This document shows positions 8,344 through 16,778 of a stretch of DNA of 64,000 nucleotides, piece after piece. The translations under genes were made by a program, and so were the position numbers. Each line of letters begins with the position of its first letter. Position 1 is the stretch's first letter. Location: positions 1 to 64,000 of the forward strand of contig DASZJD010000094.1 in assembly GCA_035948415.1 (NCBI GenBank). The letters run 5' to 3'. The notes beneath the pieces were generated by a model, which did not search any database, was not told the origin of the DNA, and saw only the letters and a program-made list of their open reading frames with translations. Source of the stretch: Acidimicrobiia bacterium (GTDB lineage: Bacteria; Actinomycetota; Acidimicrobiia; IMCC26256; PALSA-555).

Positions 8344-8994
8344 GTGGGACTCCAGGGTTTCGAACGCAGGCTCGAGCAGCTCGTCGAGGGCACGTTCGGG
8401 AAGGCCTTCCCGAGCGGCCTCCAGCCGGTCGAGGTCGGCCGGAAGGTCACCCGGACCCTCGACTCTGAGCGCACCGTCGGGGTCGACGGCGTGCCGATCG
8501 CCCCGAACAATCTGGGCGTGTACCTGGCCCCGCAGGACTTCGACCGGTTCCACGACTTCGCTGACGTCCTCGCCCGGGAGCTCGCCGAGGTCGCCCGCGA
8601 GCACGCCCGCTCCGAGGGCTACCACTTCGTGGGGCCGGTCACCGTCACGCTCGTCGCCGACGACGAGCTGCGAGCCGGCGAGTGCGACATCGCGGCGGAG
8701 ATCCACGAGGGCGGGCGAGTCGGCTCACTCGTGCTGCCGGACGGCCGGCGCATTCCCCTCGGGGAGGAGCCCGCGCTCATCGGGCGCTCCCCGGACTCGA
8801 CCGTCGTGATCGCAGACCCGCGGGCGTCCCGACGACACGCCGAGATCCGACCCGCGGGGCATGGCTTCCTCGTCGCCGACTTGGGCTCCATGAACGGGAC
8901 GGTCGTGAACGGGGCCGCGGTGCGCGAGCACGTCCTGCAGGACGGCGACGAGCTCCGCATCGGATCGACGACGCTGCGGTTCGAGGAATCGTGA
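8344..8994 (+). CDS. fhaA: FhaA-like protein (DUF3662 and FHA domains)
   Basis: A 216-residue protein with an N-terminal DUF3662 domain (about residues 1-115, beginning GLQGFERRLEQLVEG), a short linker and a C-terminal forkhead-associated domain (about residues 130-214). The FHA core shows IGRSPDSTVVI, SRRHAEI and DLGSMNGTVVNG, the phosphothreonine-binding residues. In mycobacteria FhaA binds phosphorylated partners of PknB, including the MurJ regulatory domain, and it restrains peptidoglycan synthesis. It is shorter than mycobacterial FhaA because the linker is brief. It heads the cluster running through pknB. The GTG start lacks a Shine-Dalgarno and probably begins a leaderless message. Confidence 0.92.
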   Translation: MGLQGFERRLEQLVEGTFGKAFPSGLQPVEVGRKVTRTLDSERTVGVDGVPIAPNNLGVYLAPQDFDRFHDFADVLARELAEVAREHARSEGYHFVGPVTVTLVADDELRAGECDIAAEIHEGGRVGSLVLPDGRRIPLGEEPALIGRSPDSTVVIADPRASRRHAEIRPAGHGFLVADLGSMNGTVVNGAAVREHVLQDGDELRIGSTTLRFEES

Positions 8995-8998
8995 GCCA

Positions 8999-9024
8999 CC
9001 AGCGCCGCCGCGAGGCGGCGCTGG
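8999..9024 (+). terminator. Perfect 11-bp GNRA hairpin between fhaA and fhaB
   Basis: CCAGCGCCGCC pairs exactly with GGCGGCGCTGG around the loop GCGA. It sits in the 43-base gap between two genes expected to be co-transcribed, with no T run after it. It could be an attenuator, an mRNA-end stabiliser or a partial terminator; the sequence alone does not decide. Confidence 0.5.
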
Positions 9025-9037
9025 ACGCGGGGGTGCC

Positions 9038-9481
9038 GTGCCCGAGTCGGTCCTGACCGTCCTCAAGTTCTGCTTCCTGGCCCTCCTGTACCTCTTCTTG
9101 TTCCGGGTCGTCCAGGTCGTCGTGCGCGAGCTGCGCGCCCCCGAGGCGGACGAAGTGGCGGACGGCCGCCGGGACCGCAAGACGAGGAAGGGCGTTCGCC
9201 TGCGGATCCTGGAGCCGCAGGAACACGAGGGTGAGCTCTACCAACTCGGGGAGGAGATCACGGTCGGACGTGGTGGCGGTTGCAGCATCGTGCTTCCCGA
9301 TGACCACTACGTCTCGACACTCCACGCTCGCGTCTTCCGGCGCGGCGACGAAGTGCTCGTCGAGGACCTCGGATCGAGGAACGGCACCTACCTCAATGGC
9401 AGCCCGGTCACGTCTGCGACGCGACTGCGCCGCGGCGACCGAGTCCAGTTCGGCCAGACCGTGGCCGAGGTCGTCCGATGA
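9038..9481 (+). CDS. fhaB: FhaB/FipA-like FHA-domain membrane protein
   Basis: A 147-residue protein with one N-terminal membrane span (about residues 4-27, VLTVLKFCFLALLYLFLFRVV), a charged linker and an FHA domain (about residues 60-145). The phosphopeptide-binding residues are visible in VGRGGGCSIVLPDD, STLHARVF and DLGSRNGTYLNG. In mycobacteria FhaB (FipA) binds phosphothreonine partners and links PknB signalling to septum formation (FtsZ/FtsQ complexes). The stop overlaps the ATG of pstP by four bases (ATGA), so translation is coupled. The start is GTG, 43 bases after fhaA, behind a stable hairpin. Confidence 0.92.
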   Translation: MPESVLTVLKFCFLALLYLFLFRVVQVVVRELRAPEADEVADGRRDRKTRKGVRLRILEPQEHEGELYQLGEEITVGRGGGCSIVLPDDHYVSTLHARVFRRGDEVLVEDLGSRNGTYLNGSPVTSATRLRRGDRVQFGQTVAEVVR

Positions 9482-10638
9482 CGCTTCGGCTGGTCGTCGG
9501 CGCCGCGACGGATGTCGGGCGCGTCCGTGGTCACAACGAGGACGGCTATCTGGTCGACGACCAGCTGGGGCTCGTCGCCGTCGCTGACGGGATGGGGGGC
9601 CATCAGGCCGGCGAGGTGGCCAGCGCCACCGCGCTCGAGGCGCTGCGCGCCGCCGTCGGCTCGGGTGCCGGCGTACGCGACGCCGTCAACTCGGCCAACG
9701 ACGCCGTGTACGAGAAGTCGACGACCGACGAGCGGCTCCGAGGGATGGGCACCACCCTCACCGCCGGCACGCTGGCCGCCGGTGGCACGCTCCTGCTCGG
9801 CCACGTCGGAGATTCCCGGGCCTACGTGTTCCACGACCACGAGCTCCGGCGTGTCACGACCGACCACAGCCTCGTCGAGGAGCTCATCCAGGCGGGCGAG
9901 CTCACTGAGGTCGAGGCCGAGGGCGACCCGCGCCGGTCGATGATCACGCGGGCGCTCGGGATCGAGCCCGCCGTCGACGTTGATCTGTACCCGGTTCAGG
10001 TGTCGAGCGGCGACCGACTGCTGCTCTGCTCCGACGGCTTGACCGGGATGGTGACCGAAGGCGAGATCACCGACGTGCTCTCGAGTGAGCTCGATCCCGC
10101 GGCCGCGGCCCGGCGCCTCGTCGAGACCGCCAACCAGGCCGGTGGGATCGACAACGTCACCGCCTTGGTCGTCGACGTCGTGGACGACGAGGACGCCACC
10201 GCGTCCCTGCCCGCCGTTCAGCCGGCCCCAGCCGAGGAGCCGCCCGCGGTCGAGCCGGCGCCCCCGGCCGGGCGCGTGCCCCTGCGACAGCGACGCTGGT
10301 TCCGCATCCTCCGCTGGGCCTTGCCCATTCTCCTGGTCGTCGGCGTCGGCCTCGGCGTCGTCGCGTGGTACGCCCGGAACACCTACTACGTCGGGTCCGA
10401 CCTCGGGAATGTCGCCATCTTCCGTGGCCGCCAGGGGGGCGTCCTGATCTGGAACCCGACCCTCGAGCAGCGCACGAACGTGCTCGTCAACGACCTCCCG
10501 CCGCAGCAGCGCCAACAGGTCAAGGGCGGGCACGGCCAGTTCTCGTCGCTTGGTGACGCGCGTGCGTACGTTCGCCAGCTCCGCCGTCGGGCGGTCCAGC
10601 ACCCGACGCCGACGACCGCCGCCCCGCCAACGACGTGA
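9478..10638 (+). CDS. pstP: PP2C-family Ser/Thr phosphatase PstP
   Basis: 386 residues. The N-terminal PP2C domain (about residues 1-240) has all metal-binding motifs: VRGHNEDGY, VADGMGGHQAGE, HVGDSRAYVF, LLLCSDGLTGMV and GGIDNVTALVVD. A Pro/Ala/Glu-rich juxtamembrane linker leads to one span near residues 272-297, and a short extracellular domain of about 90 residues follows. This matches PstP, which reverses PknB-type phosphorylation of cell-wall and division proteins. The stop overlaps the GTG of the rodA gene (GTGA). Confidence 0.95.
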   Translation: MTLRLVVGAATDVGRVRGHNEDGYLVDDQLGLVAVADGMGGHQAGEVASATALEALRAAVGSGAGVRDAVNSANDAVYEKSTTDERLRGMGTTLTAGTLAAGGTLLLGHVGDSRAYVFHDHELRRVTTDHSLVEELIQAGELTEVEAEGDPRRSMITRALGIEPAVDVDLYPVQVSSGDRLLLCSDGLTGMVTEGEITDVLSSELDPAAAARRLVETANQAGGIDNVTALVVDVVDDEDATASLPAVQPAPAEEPPAVEPAPPAGRVPLRQRRWFRILRWALPILLVVGVGLGVVAWYARNTYYVGSDLGNVAIFRGRQGGVLIWNPTLEQRTNVLVNDLPPQQRQQVKGGHGQFSSLGDARAYVRQLRRRAVQHPTPTTAAPPTT

Positions 10639-11954
10639 GCACCGCCCCGACGCGCCGCCGGACGTCCGAGCTCGGCCTCGGAGTCCTCGCCGTCATCGTG
10701 GCCGCCTTCGGCTACCTGCTCGTGCAATTGGCCCAGAAGCCCGACGTGCCCCCCGACCTCTGGGTGATCTTCGTCGCCGTTCTCGGGCTCTTCCTCGGTG
10801 CCCACGTCGCCGTGCGCCGGCTGGCGCCAGAGGCCGATCCGGTTCTCCTGCCGCTGGCCGCGCTCCTGAACGGCCTCGGCTTCGTGACGGTGGCCCGCAT
10901 CGACAGCGGGCTCGGACGGATCCAGGCCATCTGGACCGCGGTCAGCATCGTCGCCTTCGTGCTGACCCTCCTCTTGGTCCCACGGATCCGGACCCTCGAG
11001 CGCTACCGGTACACCTTCTTGTTCCTCGGCATGGTCGCGCTGCTGCTGCCGCTGGCGCCGGGTCTCGGCAAGACGATCAACGGCGCCCGACTCTGGGTGG
11101 GGATCGGCCCCGTCAACTTCCAGCCGGGTGAGGCGGCCAAGGTCATGCTCGTGCTCTTCTTCGCGGCCTACCTCGTCGACAAGCGTGAGCTGCTCGCCAG
11201 CGGCACCCGTCGGATCGGCCGCCTGCACCTTCCCGAGCCGCGCCACCTCGGTCCGCTCCTGCTCGCATGGGGCATCTCGATCCTGATCATGGTCCGGGAG
11301 ACCGACCTCGGACAGGCGATGCTGCTGTTCGCTCTGTGCGGGGTGATGCTCTACGTCGCGACCGACCGCGCCGCCTACACGCTCTTCGCAGTCGTTCTCT
11401 TCCTCGCGGCCTCGCTCGTCGCCTACCAGGCGTTCGGCCACGTGCAGACGAGGGTCCAGACCTGGGTCGACCCGTTCCGGTACGCAAACAGCAAGGGCTA
11501 CCAGCTCGTGCAGGGTCTCTTCGGCTTCGCCGCCGGGGGCTTCGGTGGGACTGGCCTCGGCCTCGGCAACCCGAAGCAGATCCCGAACGCAGCCACCGAC
11601 TTCGTCTTCGCGTCGATCGGCGAGGAGCTCGGCCTGCTCGGCGGCGTGGCTGTCCTCGTGGCCATCCTCTTGTTCGTCGGCGCCGGACTGCGGATCGCGG
11701 TGCGAGCTGATCGGCCGTTCCCGAAGCTGTTCGCCACCGGGCTCACCGCGATCATCGGACTCCAGAGCTTTGTGATCATCGGCGGCGTGACCCGCACGAT
11801 CCCGCTCACGGGCGTCACGCTCCCGTTCATCTCGTACGGCGGCTCATCGCTGGTGGCCAACTGGGTGATCCTCGCGCTGCTGCTCCGGATCTCGGACGAC
11901 AACGCACGCGGAACGCCGGCGCGACGGCGCGGCGCCGTGGCGCGCGCCCCGTGA
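10635..11954 (+). CDS. rodA: SEDS peptidoglycan glycosyltransferase RodA/FtsW
   Basis: A 439-residue polytopic protein with about ten membrane spans. SEDS hallmarks are visible: KTINGARLWVGIGPVNFQPGE in the central part, RETDLGQAMLLFALCG with the essential Asp, and GVTLPFISYGGSSLVANW near the C-terminus. It polymerises lipid II glycan strands together with a class B penicillin-binding protein. Its direct partner PbpA follows and overlaps by four bases (GTGA). The position between pstP and pbpA is the same as in mycobacteria, which favours RodA over FtsW. Confidence 0.95.
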   Translation: MSTAPTRRRTSELGLGVLAVIVAAFGYLLVQLAQKPDVPPDLWVIFVAVLGLFLGAHVAVRRLAPEADPVLLPLAALLNGLGFVTVARIDSGLGRIQAIWTAVSIVAFVLTLLLVPRIRTLERYRYTFLFLGMVALLLPLAPGLGKTINGARLWVGIGPVNFQPGEAAKVMLVLFFAAYLVDKRELLASGTRRIGRLHLPEPRHLGPLLLAWGISILIMVRETDLGQAMLLFALCGVMLYVATDRAAYTLFAVVLFLAASLVAYQAFGHVQTRVQTWVDPFRYANSKGYQLVQGLFGFAAGGFGGTGLGLGNPKQIPNAATDFVFASIGEELGLLGGVAVLVAILLFVGAGLRIAVRADRPFPKLFATGLTAIIGLQSFVIIGGVTRTIPLTGVTLPFISYGGSSLVANWVILALLLRISDDNARGTPARRRGAVARAP

Positions 11955-13414
11955 ACCCGGCCATCCGAAAGCTTGGGGTCGCGCTCGTCGTACTCCTCCT
12001 CGTGCTCGTCGGTCAGCTCACATACCTCCAGATCGTCGACGCGAATAGCCTCAACCACAATCCCCACAACACCCGAGCCTTGCTCCAGAACGCCAACCGG
12101 GCGCGAGGCGACATCGTCACCGCCGACGGCACCGTGGTCGCCCATTCGGTGAAGGTGTCCGACGGCACGGTCTTCAAGTACCTGCGCGAGTACCCCACGC
12201 GTGAGCTGTTCTCGCAGGTGGTCGGGTACCAATCGTTCGTGTTCGGGGCGACCGGCGTCGAGAAGACCTACAGCCGCGATCTCACCGGCCAGAGCCTGCA
12301 GCTCCAGTTCAACAACGTCGGCGGGCTCCTGTCGGGCAACCAGATCACCGGCACAGCCGTTCTGTCGCTGCGTGCGGACGCGCAACGGGCCGCGCAAGCC
12401 GCGCTCGGCTTTCAACGGGGCTCGGTCGTGCTGCTCGACGTCAAGACGGGTCAGATCGTGGCCATGTACTCGACCCCGTCGTTCGACCCGAACCCGCTCG
12501 TCGTCCACGGCACGGCCCAGGCCCAAGCGGCCTTCACCGCGCTCCAGCAGAACCCGGACCGGCCGGCGCTCCCACGCGCTTACCGAGAGCGGTACCCGCC
12601 GGGCTCGAGCTTCAAGACCGTGACCGCGTCCGTCGCCCTCGAGAACGGGACCGCCACCCCCGACACCACCTTCGCCGTGCGCACCCAGCTGACGCTGCCC
12701 CAGACGACGAGCACCCTGAAGAACTTCGGCGGCGAGGCCTGCGGAGGCAGTCTCGTCGAGAGCTTCACGGTGTCGTGCAACACGACCTTCGGGCAGCTCG
12801 GCCTGCAGCTCGGCGAGCAGTTCGTCCCCGGCATAGCGAAGTTCGGGATCGGGCAGGCCCCTCCGCTCGATGCCAGTCCGGGCGCCGTCCCGAGCCTCGG
12901 GCCGCCGGCCGGGTCGTTCGGCAGCAACCAGCCCCTGTTCGCGTTCGCCGGCGTCGGACAAGGCGACGTGGCCGTGACCCCCCTCCAGATGGCGCTGGTC
13001 GCTGACGGGATCGCCAACGGCGGCGTGATCATGCAGCCGCACGTCGTGAGGGAGATCCGCGACTCCAACGACAAGCTCGTGCGGCGGATCGACCCGACGC
13101 CGTGGATGACGGCCACGACGCCGCAGGTCGCGGCGGCCGTGACGCAGATGATGGTGAACGTGGTCAAGAACGGGACGGGCACCGCCGCGCAGATCCCCGG
13201 GGTGACCGTCGCCGGCAAGACCGGCACCGCCCAGAACGCGCCGAACCAGTCGCCGCACGCGTGGTTCGTCGCGTTCGCCCCGGCCGAGGCGCCACGCTTC
13301 GCGGTGGCGGTGCTCGTCGAGCACGGCGGGAGCGCCGGGAACGACGCCACCGGCGGTCGCGTCGCTGCGCCGATCGCGGCGCGGATGCTGCGGGTCGCCC
13401 TCGGCATCCCGTGA
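11951..13414 (+). CDS. pbpA: Class B penicillin-binding protein PbpA
   Basis: A 487-residue transpeptidase. One N-terminal span (about residues 8-27) anchors it, followed by the N-terminal dimerisation region with NRARGDIVTADG and the transpeptidase domain. The three active-site motifs are intact: SSFK (nucleophile Ser, near residue 220), SCN (near residue 275) and KTGTAQ (near residue 421). It cross-links peptidoglycan during elongation or division with the SEDS enzyme encoded just upstream. The GTG start overlaps the rodA stop. A compact hairpin follows its stop codon. Confidence 0.95.
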   Translation: MNPAIRKLGVALVVLLLVLVGQLTYLQIVDANSLNHNPHNTRALLQNANRARGDIVTADGTVVAHSVKVSDGTVFKYLREYPTRELFSQVVGYQSFVFGATGVEKTYSRDLTGQSLQLQFNNVGGLLSGNQITGTAVLSLRADAQRAAQAALGFQRGSVVLLDVKTGQIVAMYSTPSFDPNPLVVHGTAQAQAAFTALQQNPDRPALPRAYRERYPPGSSFKTVTASVALENGTATPDTTFAVRTQLTLPQTTSTLKNFGGEACGGSLVESFTVSCNTTFGQLGLQLGEQFVPGIAKFGIGQAPPLDASPGAVPSLGPPAGSFGSNQPLFAFAGVGQGDVAVTPLQMALVADGIANGGVIMQPHVVREIRDSNDKLVRRIDPTPWMTATTPQVAAAVTQMMVNVVKNGTGTAAQIPGVTVAGKTGTAQNAPNQSPHAWFVAFAPAEAPRFAVAVLVEHGGSAGNDATGGRVAAPIAARMLRVALGIP

Positions 13415-13416
13415 GC

Positions 13417-13439
13417 GCGCGCCAGCGCCGATGGCGCGC
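13417..13439 (+). terminator. 8-bp hairpin after pbpA
   Basis: GCGCGCCA pairs with TGGCGCGC around a seven-base loop, beginning three bases after the pbpA stop. No T tract follows. It may partly separate pknB expression from the upstream operon. Confidence 0.4.
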
Positions 13440-13511
13440 CCCTGCGAGTCGAACCAACAGTCGGCGGCAAGACACCGCGCGACGCGTGCCGGCCGGTAGC
13501 CTGAAACGCCG

Positions 13512-15329
13512 ATGAGCCAGGGCGAGGGCGTTTTCGCGGATCGGTACGCGATCGAACGGCCTCTGGCCCGGGGTGGCATGGCCGATGTGTTCCTCGCCCA
13601 CGACCGTGTGCTGGACCGCGCCGTGGCGGTGAAGGTGCTGTTCCCCGAGTTCGCCCGGGACCCCAGCTTCGTCGAGCGGTTCCGTCGGGAGGCCCAGAGC
13701 GCCGCGTCACTCACGCACCCCAACATCGTCGGCGTCTACGACTGGGGCCAGGAACACGGGACGTACTTCATCGTCATGGAGTACGTCGAAGGGCGCTCGC
13801 TGCGCGAGATCCTGCGCGCGCAGGGCTCGATCCCCGCCGTGCAGGCCGCCGGCATCGCCGCCGAGATTGCCGACGCCCTCGCGTTTGCGCACCGCAACGG
13901 GGTCGTCCACCGGGACATCAAGCCGGGCAACGTGTTGATCACCCCGGCGGGCCAGGTGAAGGTCGCCGACTTCGGGATCGCCGCCAACCCGACCGACGCC
14001 GGGGCCAGCCTCACCCAAACCGGGGCCGTCATGGGCACCGCCACCTACTTCTCGCCCGAGCAGGCGCAGGGATTCACCGTGGACGGGCGGACCGACGTGT
14101 ACGCGCTCGGCGTCGTGCTGTACGAGATGGTGACGGGCGTGGCGCCGTTCCAGGCCGAGAGCCCGGTGGCGGTGGCGATGAAGCACGTCCGGGAACTGCC
14201 GATCCCACCGTCGCAGTACGTCCCGGATCTTCCGATGGACCTCGAGCGCGTGATCCTCGCCGCTATGGCGAAGGACGTGCGCGCCCGCTACCAGTCCGCG
14301 GAGGCGATGCGCGAGGACCTCATCCGCTTCGAGCGCGGGCGGCCCGTCACGGCCGCGTACGCCTCCCTCGGGGACCCCACGGTGCCGGCGGCGACCGAGG
14401 CGACCCAGATGTGGCAGCCGCCCAAGCGCCGGTGGGGGCCGATCATCGCCACGGTGGCCGGTCTTGGCATGCTGGCGGCCGTGGTCGTGGTCCTGCTCGT
14501 GCCGGCGTTCCGTGACCAGGTGCTGGGCACCTCGGCGACGTCCGCGCCGAGCGTCACGGTGCCCGACGTCACCACGGGCAACCCGACCTACGCCATGGCC
14601 CGGGCGCGCCTCGTGAGTACCGGCTTCAAGGTCAAGCGGGTCGATGTCCTCGGCAACGGCCTCGAACCGGGGCGCGTGGTCAAGCAGAGCCCGCCGGCGG
14701 GCCAGCTGCTCGGGAAGGGCAAGACCGTCGCCCTCGACGTCTCCAACAACCAGCTGACCCTCCCGAACGTCGTCGGCCAGACCGTCACCCAGGCCACGCA
14801 GACGCTGCAGGCGCTGGGCGTCTCGGTCCAGCCCATGGACCAGTCGTCGCCCGACCAGCTGCCCGGCACGGTGCTCGGCATGAGCCCAGCGGCCGGTACG
14901 CGGGTGAGCCGCGGCAGCGCGGTCGTCCTCGCCGTGGCCAAAGCGCCGCAGGTCGCGGTGCCGGCGGTGATGGGCCAGGACCAGGTCGCGGCCTCCAACA
15001 CCGTCACGGCGGCGGGGCTGCAGCCGCAGATCGTCCCGATGAACAGCGACACCGTGGCGGCGGGCAAGGTGATCAACACGAACCCAGCGGCGGGCACGAT
15101 GGTTGCCAAGGGCTCGACGGTCCAGCTGTTCGTCTCGACCGGCCCCCAGACCGTGACGGTCCCGGACGTCGTCGGTCAGCCGCGCGACACCGCGATCGCG
15201 ACCCTCACCGGCAAGGGCCTCAGCGTGGCGGCGACCTGCTCGACGAACAGTGCCGTGATCTCCGAGAACCCTGCCGGCGGTTCGATGGTCCAACCGGGTT
15301 CGCAGGTCGCGATTTCCTGCGCCATGTAG
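13512..15329 (+). CDS. pknB: PASTA-domain Ser/Thr kinase PknB
   Basis: 605 residues. The kinase domain (about residues 12-275) has the glycine loop LARGGMADV, Lys41 in AVKVL, the catalytic Asp135 in HRDIKPGN, the DFG Asp153 and a Thr-rich activation loop (SLTQTGAVMGTATYFSPEQ). A span near residues 315-337 leads to four extracellular PASTA repeats, starting at VTVPDV, LTLPNVVG, VAVPAVMG and VTVPDVVG, which sense muropeptides or lipid II in this family. It would phosphorylate cell-wall and division proteins read by FhaA/FhaB and reset by PstP. No second kinase (pknA) is present here, unlike mycobacteria. A -10-like TAGCCT lies 9 bases before the ATG. The stop overlaps the next gene by one base. 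Confidence 0.96.
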   Translation: MSQGEGVFADRYAIERPLARGGMADVFLAHDRVLDRAVAVKVLFPEFARDPSFVERFRREAQSAASLTHPNIVGVYDWGQEHGTYFIVMEYVEGRSLREILRAQGSIPAVQAAGIAAEIADALAFAHRNGVVHRDIKPGNVLITPAGQVKVADFGIAANPTDAGASLTQTGAVMGTATYFSPEQAQGFTVDGRTDVYALGVVLYEMVTGVAPFQAESPVAVAMKHVRELPIPPSQYVPDLPMDLERVILAAMAKDVRARYQSAEAMREDLIRFERGRPVTAAYASLGDPTVPAATEATQMWQPPKRRWGPIIATVAGLGMLAAVVVVLLVPAFRDQVLGTSATSAPSVTVPDVTTGNPTYAMARARLVSTGFKVKRVDVLGNGLEPGRVVKQSPPAGQLLGKGKTVALDVSNNQLTLPNVVGQTVTQATQTLQALGVSVQPMDQSSPDQLPGTVLGMSPAAGTRVSRGSAVVLAVAKAPQVAVPAVMGQDQVAASNTVTAAGLQPQIVPMNSDTVAAGKVINTNPAAGTMVAKGSTVQLFVSTGPQTVTVPDVVGQPRDTAIATLTGKGLSVAATCSTNSAVISENPAGGSMVQPGSQVAISCAM

Positions 15330-16111
15330 TGGCCGGCCGAACCGCTGCCCTCGCCGCCTGGTACGAGCAGCACGGGCGGCATGCGCTGCCGTGGCGGGCG
15401 ACCCGCGACCGCTGGTCGGTGCTGGTCTCTGAAGTCATGCTGCACCAGACCCAGGCTCCCCGGGTCGAGGCCGTCTACCCGGCCTTTCTCGCTGAGTTCC
15501 CGACCGCGGCGGCGATGGCGGCCGCTGCCCCGGGCGACGTCATCCAGGCGTGGGGTCGGCTCGGCTACCCGCGCCGGGCGCGGCGCCTCTGGGAGGCTGC
15601 CCGCCGAATCGCGGACGCGGGCTGGCCGACCGACCTGCGCGAGCTACCGGGGGTCGGCCGGTACACCGCCGCCGCGGTCCGTGCCCAGGCCGACGACGCC
15701 GATGTGCCAGCCGTGGACCTGAACGTGCGGCGCGTCGTGGAGCGGGTGGAGGGTCGGCGCCTCACGATCGGCGAGGCCGAGGCCGCGATGGTGCGGGCGG
15801 GCGGGCCGCTCCGGGGGCGCGACCGGCTGCTGGCCCTCATGGACGTCGGGGCGACGGTCTGCCGGCCCGCGGCCCCCCGCTGCCCCGCCTGCCCGCTCCG
15901 TCGCCGCTGCGCTGCCCGGGGCCCGCTCGTCGCCGAGCACCGCGCCGCGCCCGCCCCGTACGAGGGCTCGTTCCGGCAACGCCGTGGCGCGGTCCTGGCC
16001 CGGCTGCGGGACGGGCCGACCCCCGCAGCCTTGCTCGACGCCGCGGCCCTGACCTCGCTGCGCCGCGACGGTCTCGCCGTGCTCGACGGGGCGACCGCTC
16101 GGCTCCCCTGA
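15329..16111 (+). CDS. mutY: MutY-type A/G-specific DNA glycosylase (short form)
   Basis: 260 residues of the helix-hairpin-helix/iron-sulfur glycosylase family. SEVMLHQTQ near residue 34 carries the catalytic Glu of MutY, the HhH motif is LPGVGRYTAAA near residue 106, the second catalytic Asp is in VDLNVRRV, and the [4Fe-4S] cluster ligands follow the C-x6-C-x2-C-x5-C pattern (CRPAAPRCPACPLRRRC). It would remove adenine mispaired with 8-oxoguanine. The usual C-terminal NUDIX-like 8-oxoG recognition domain is absent; only about 60 residues follow the cluster. The start overlaps the pknB stop (TAGTGG), giving GTG at 15329. Confidence 0.85.
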   Translation: MAGRTAALAAWYEQHGRHALPWRATRDRWSVLVSEVMLHQTQAPRVEAVYPAFLAEFPTAAAMAAAAPGDVIQAWGRLGYPRRARRLWEAARRIADAGWPTDLRELPGVGRYTAAAVRAQADDADVPAVDLNVRRVVERVEGRRLTIGEAEAAMVRAGGPLRGRDRLLALMDVGATVCRPAAPRCPACPLRRRCAARGPLVAEHRAAPAPYEGSFRQRRGAVLARLRDGPTPAALLDAAALTSLRRDGLAVLDGATARLP

Positions 16112-16130
16112 GCGTTGCGGCAACGGTGGC

Positions 16131-16727
16131 TCAGGCGGTCGCCGCGAGCCCGGCCCGGTCCAGGAAGTTGCGCAGCAGGTGGTGTCCGGACTCGGTGAGG
16201 ATCGACTCCGGATGGAACTGGACCCCCTCTACCGGCAGGCGGCGATGACGAAGGCCCATGACGAGCCCGTCCTCGCTCTCGGCGGTCACGTCGAGCTCGG
16301 CCGGGACCGACGCCCGCTCGACCACCAACGAGTGGTAGCGGGTGGCGCGGAGCGGGTCCGGGAGTCCAGTGAAGACGCCGAGCCCGTCGTGGCTGATCAC
16401 CGACGTCTTGCCGTGCATGACGCGCGGCGCGCGTCCGACGCGCGCTCCGTAGACATGGCCGATGCACTGATGGCCGAGGCAGACGCCGAGGACCGGGGTG
16501 CCGTGTTCGCCGCAGTCGCGGATCACGTCATTCGAGATCCCGGCGTCCTCCGGGCGCCCGGGGCCTGGCGAGACGAGGACCGCGTCGGGCTGCAGGCGGC
16601 GAATGCCAGCCAGGTCGACTGCGTCGTGTCGGTACACCAACGGCTCGGCACCGAGCTCGCCGAGGTACTGCACGAGGTTGTAGACGAAGGAGTCGTAGTT
16701 GTCGATCACGACGACCCGACGTGTCAT
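16131..16727 (-). CDS. pabA: Glutamine amidotransferase, PabA/TrpG type
   Basis: A 198-residue class I glutamine amidotransferase. It begins MTRRVVVIDNYDSFVYNLVQ, the family hallmark, and has SPGPGRPEDAG, the nucleophilic Cys in GVCLGHQCIGH near residue 83 and the His-Glu pair in GVQFHPESIL near residue 171. It supplies ammonia to chorismate for p-aminobenzoate or anthranilate synthesis; the synthase subunit is not in the window, so PabA and TrpG cannot be separated. In mycobacteria the same gene (trpG/pabA) sits between pknB and crgA, as here. ATG 16727 is chosen because the conserved start is exact; the frame extends upstream without homology. Confidence 0.92.
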   Translation of the reverse strand: MTRRVVVIDNYDSFVYNLVQYLGELGAEPLVYRHDAVDLAGIRRLQPDAVLVSPGPGRPEDAGISNDVIRDCGEHGTPVLGVCLGHQCIGHVYGARVGRAPRVMHGKTSVISHDGLGVFTGLPDPLRATRYHSLVVERASVPAELDVTAESEDGLVMGLRHRRLPVEGVQFHPESILTESGHHLLRNFLDRAGLAATA

Positions 16728-16735
16728 GCACAGGC

Positions 16736-16741
16736 ACTGTA
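16736..16741 (-). promoter_or_regulatory. Putative -10 element of a leaderless pabA transcript
   Basis: On the minus strand TACAGT ends eight bases before the ATG of the amidotransferase, with no Shine-Dalgarno in between. It lies in the 51-base divergent gap shared with crgA. Confidence 0.4.
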
Positions 16742-16765
16742 GGGGGCTCCCGCGGTCCCGAGGGC

Positions 16766-16771
16766 TAGGTT
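16766..16771 (+). promoter_or_regulatory. Putative -10 element of a leaderless crgA transcript
   Basis: TAGGTT ends seven bases before the GTG of crgA; no Shine-Dalgarno is present. It is the plus-strand counterpart of the pabA element in the same short divergent gap. Confidence 0.35.
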
Positions 16772-16778
16772 CTTCGGC

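Noticed and set aside
11498-13726. Very long open frame antisense to rodA/pbpA
   Set aside because: High GC removes stop codons from the opposite strand; the translation is low-complexity and both sense genes have full motifs. Similar long antisense frames at 35332-36795 and 13707-15293 were dropped for the same reason.
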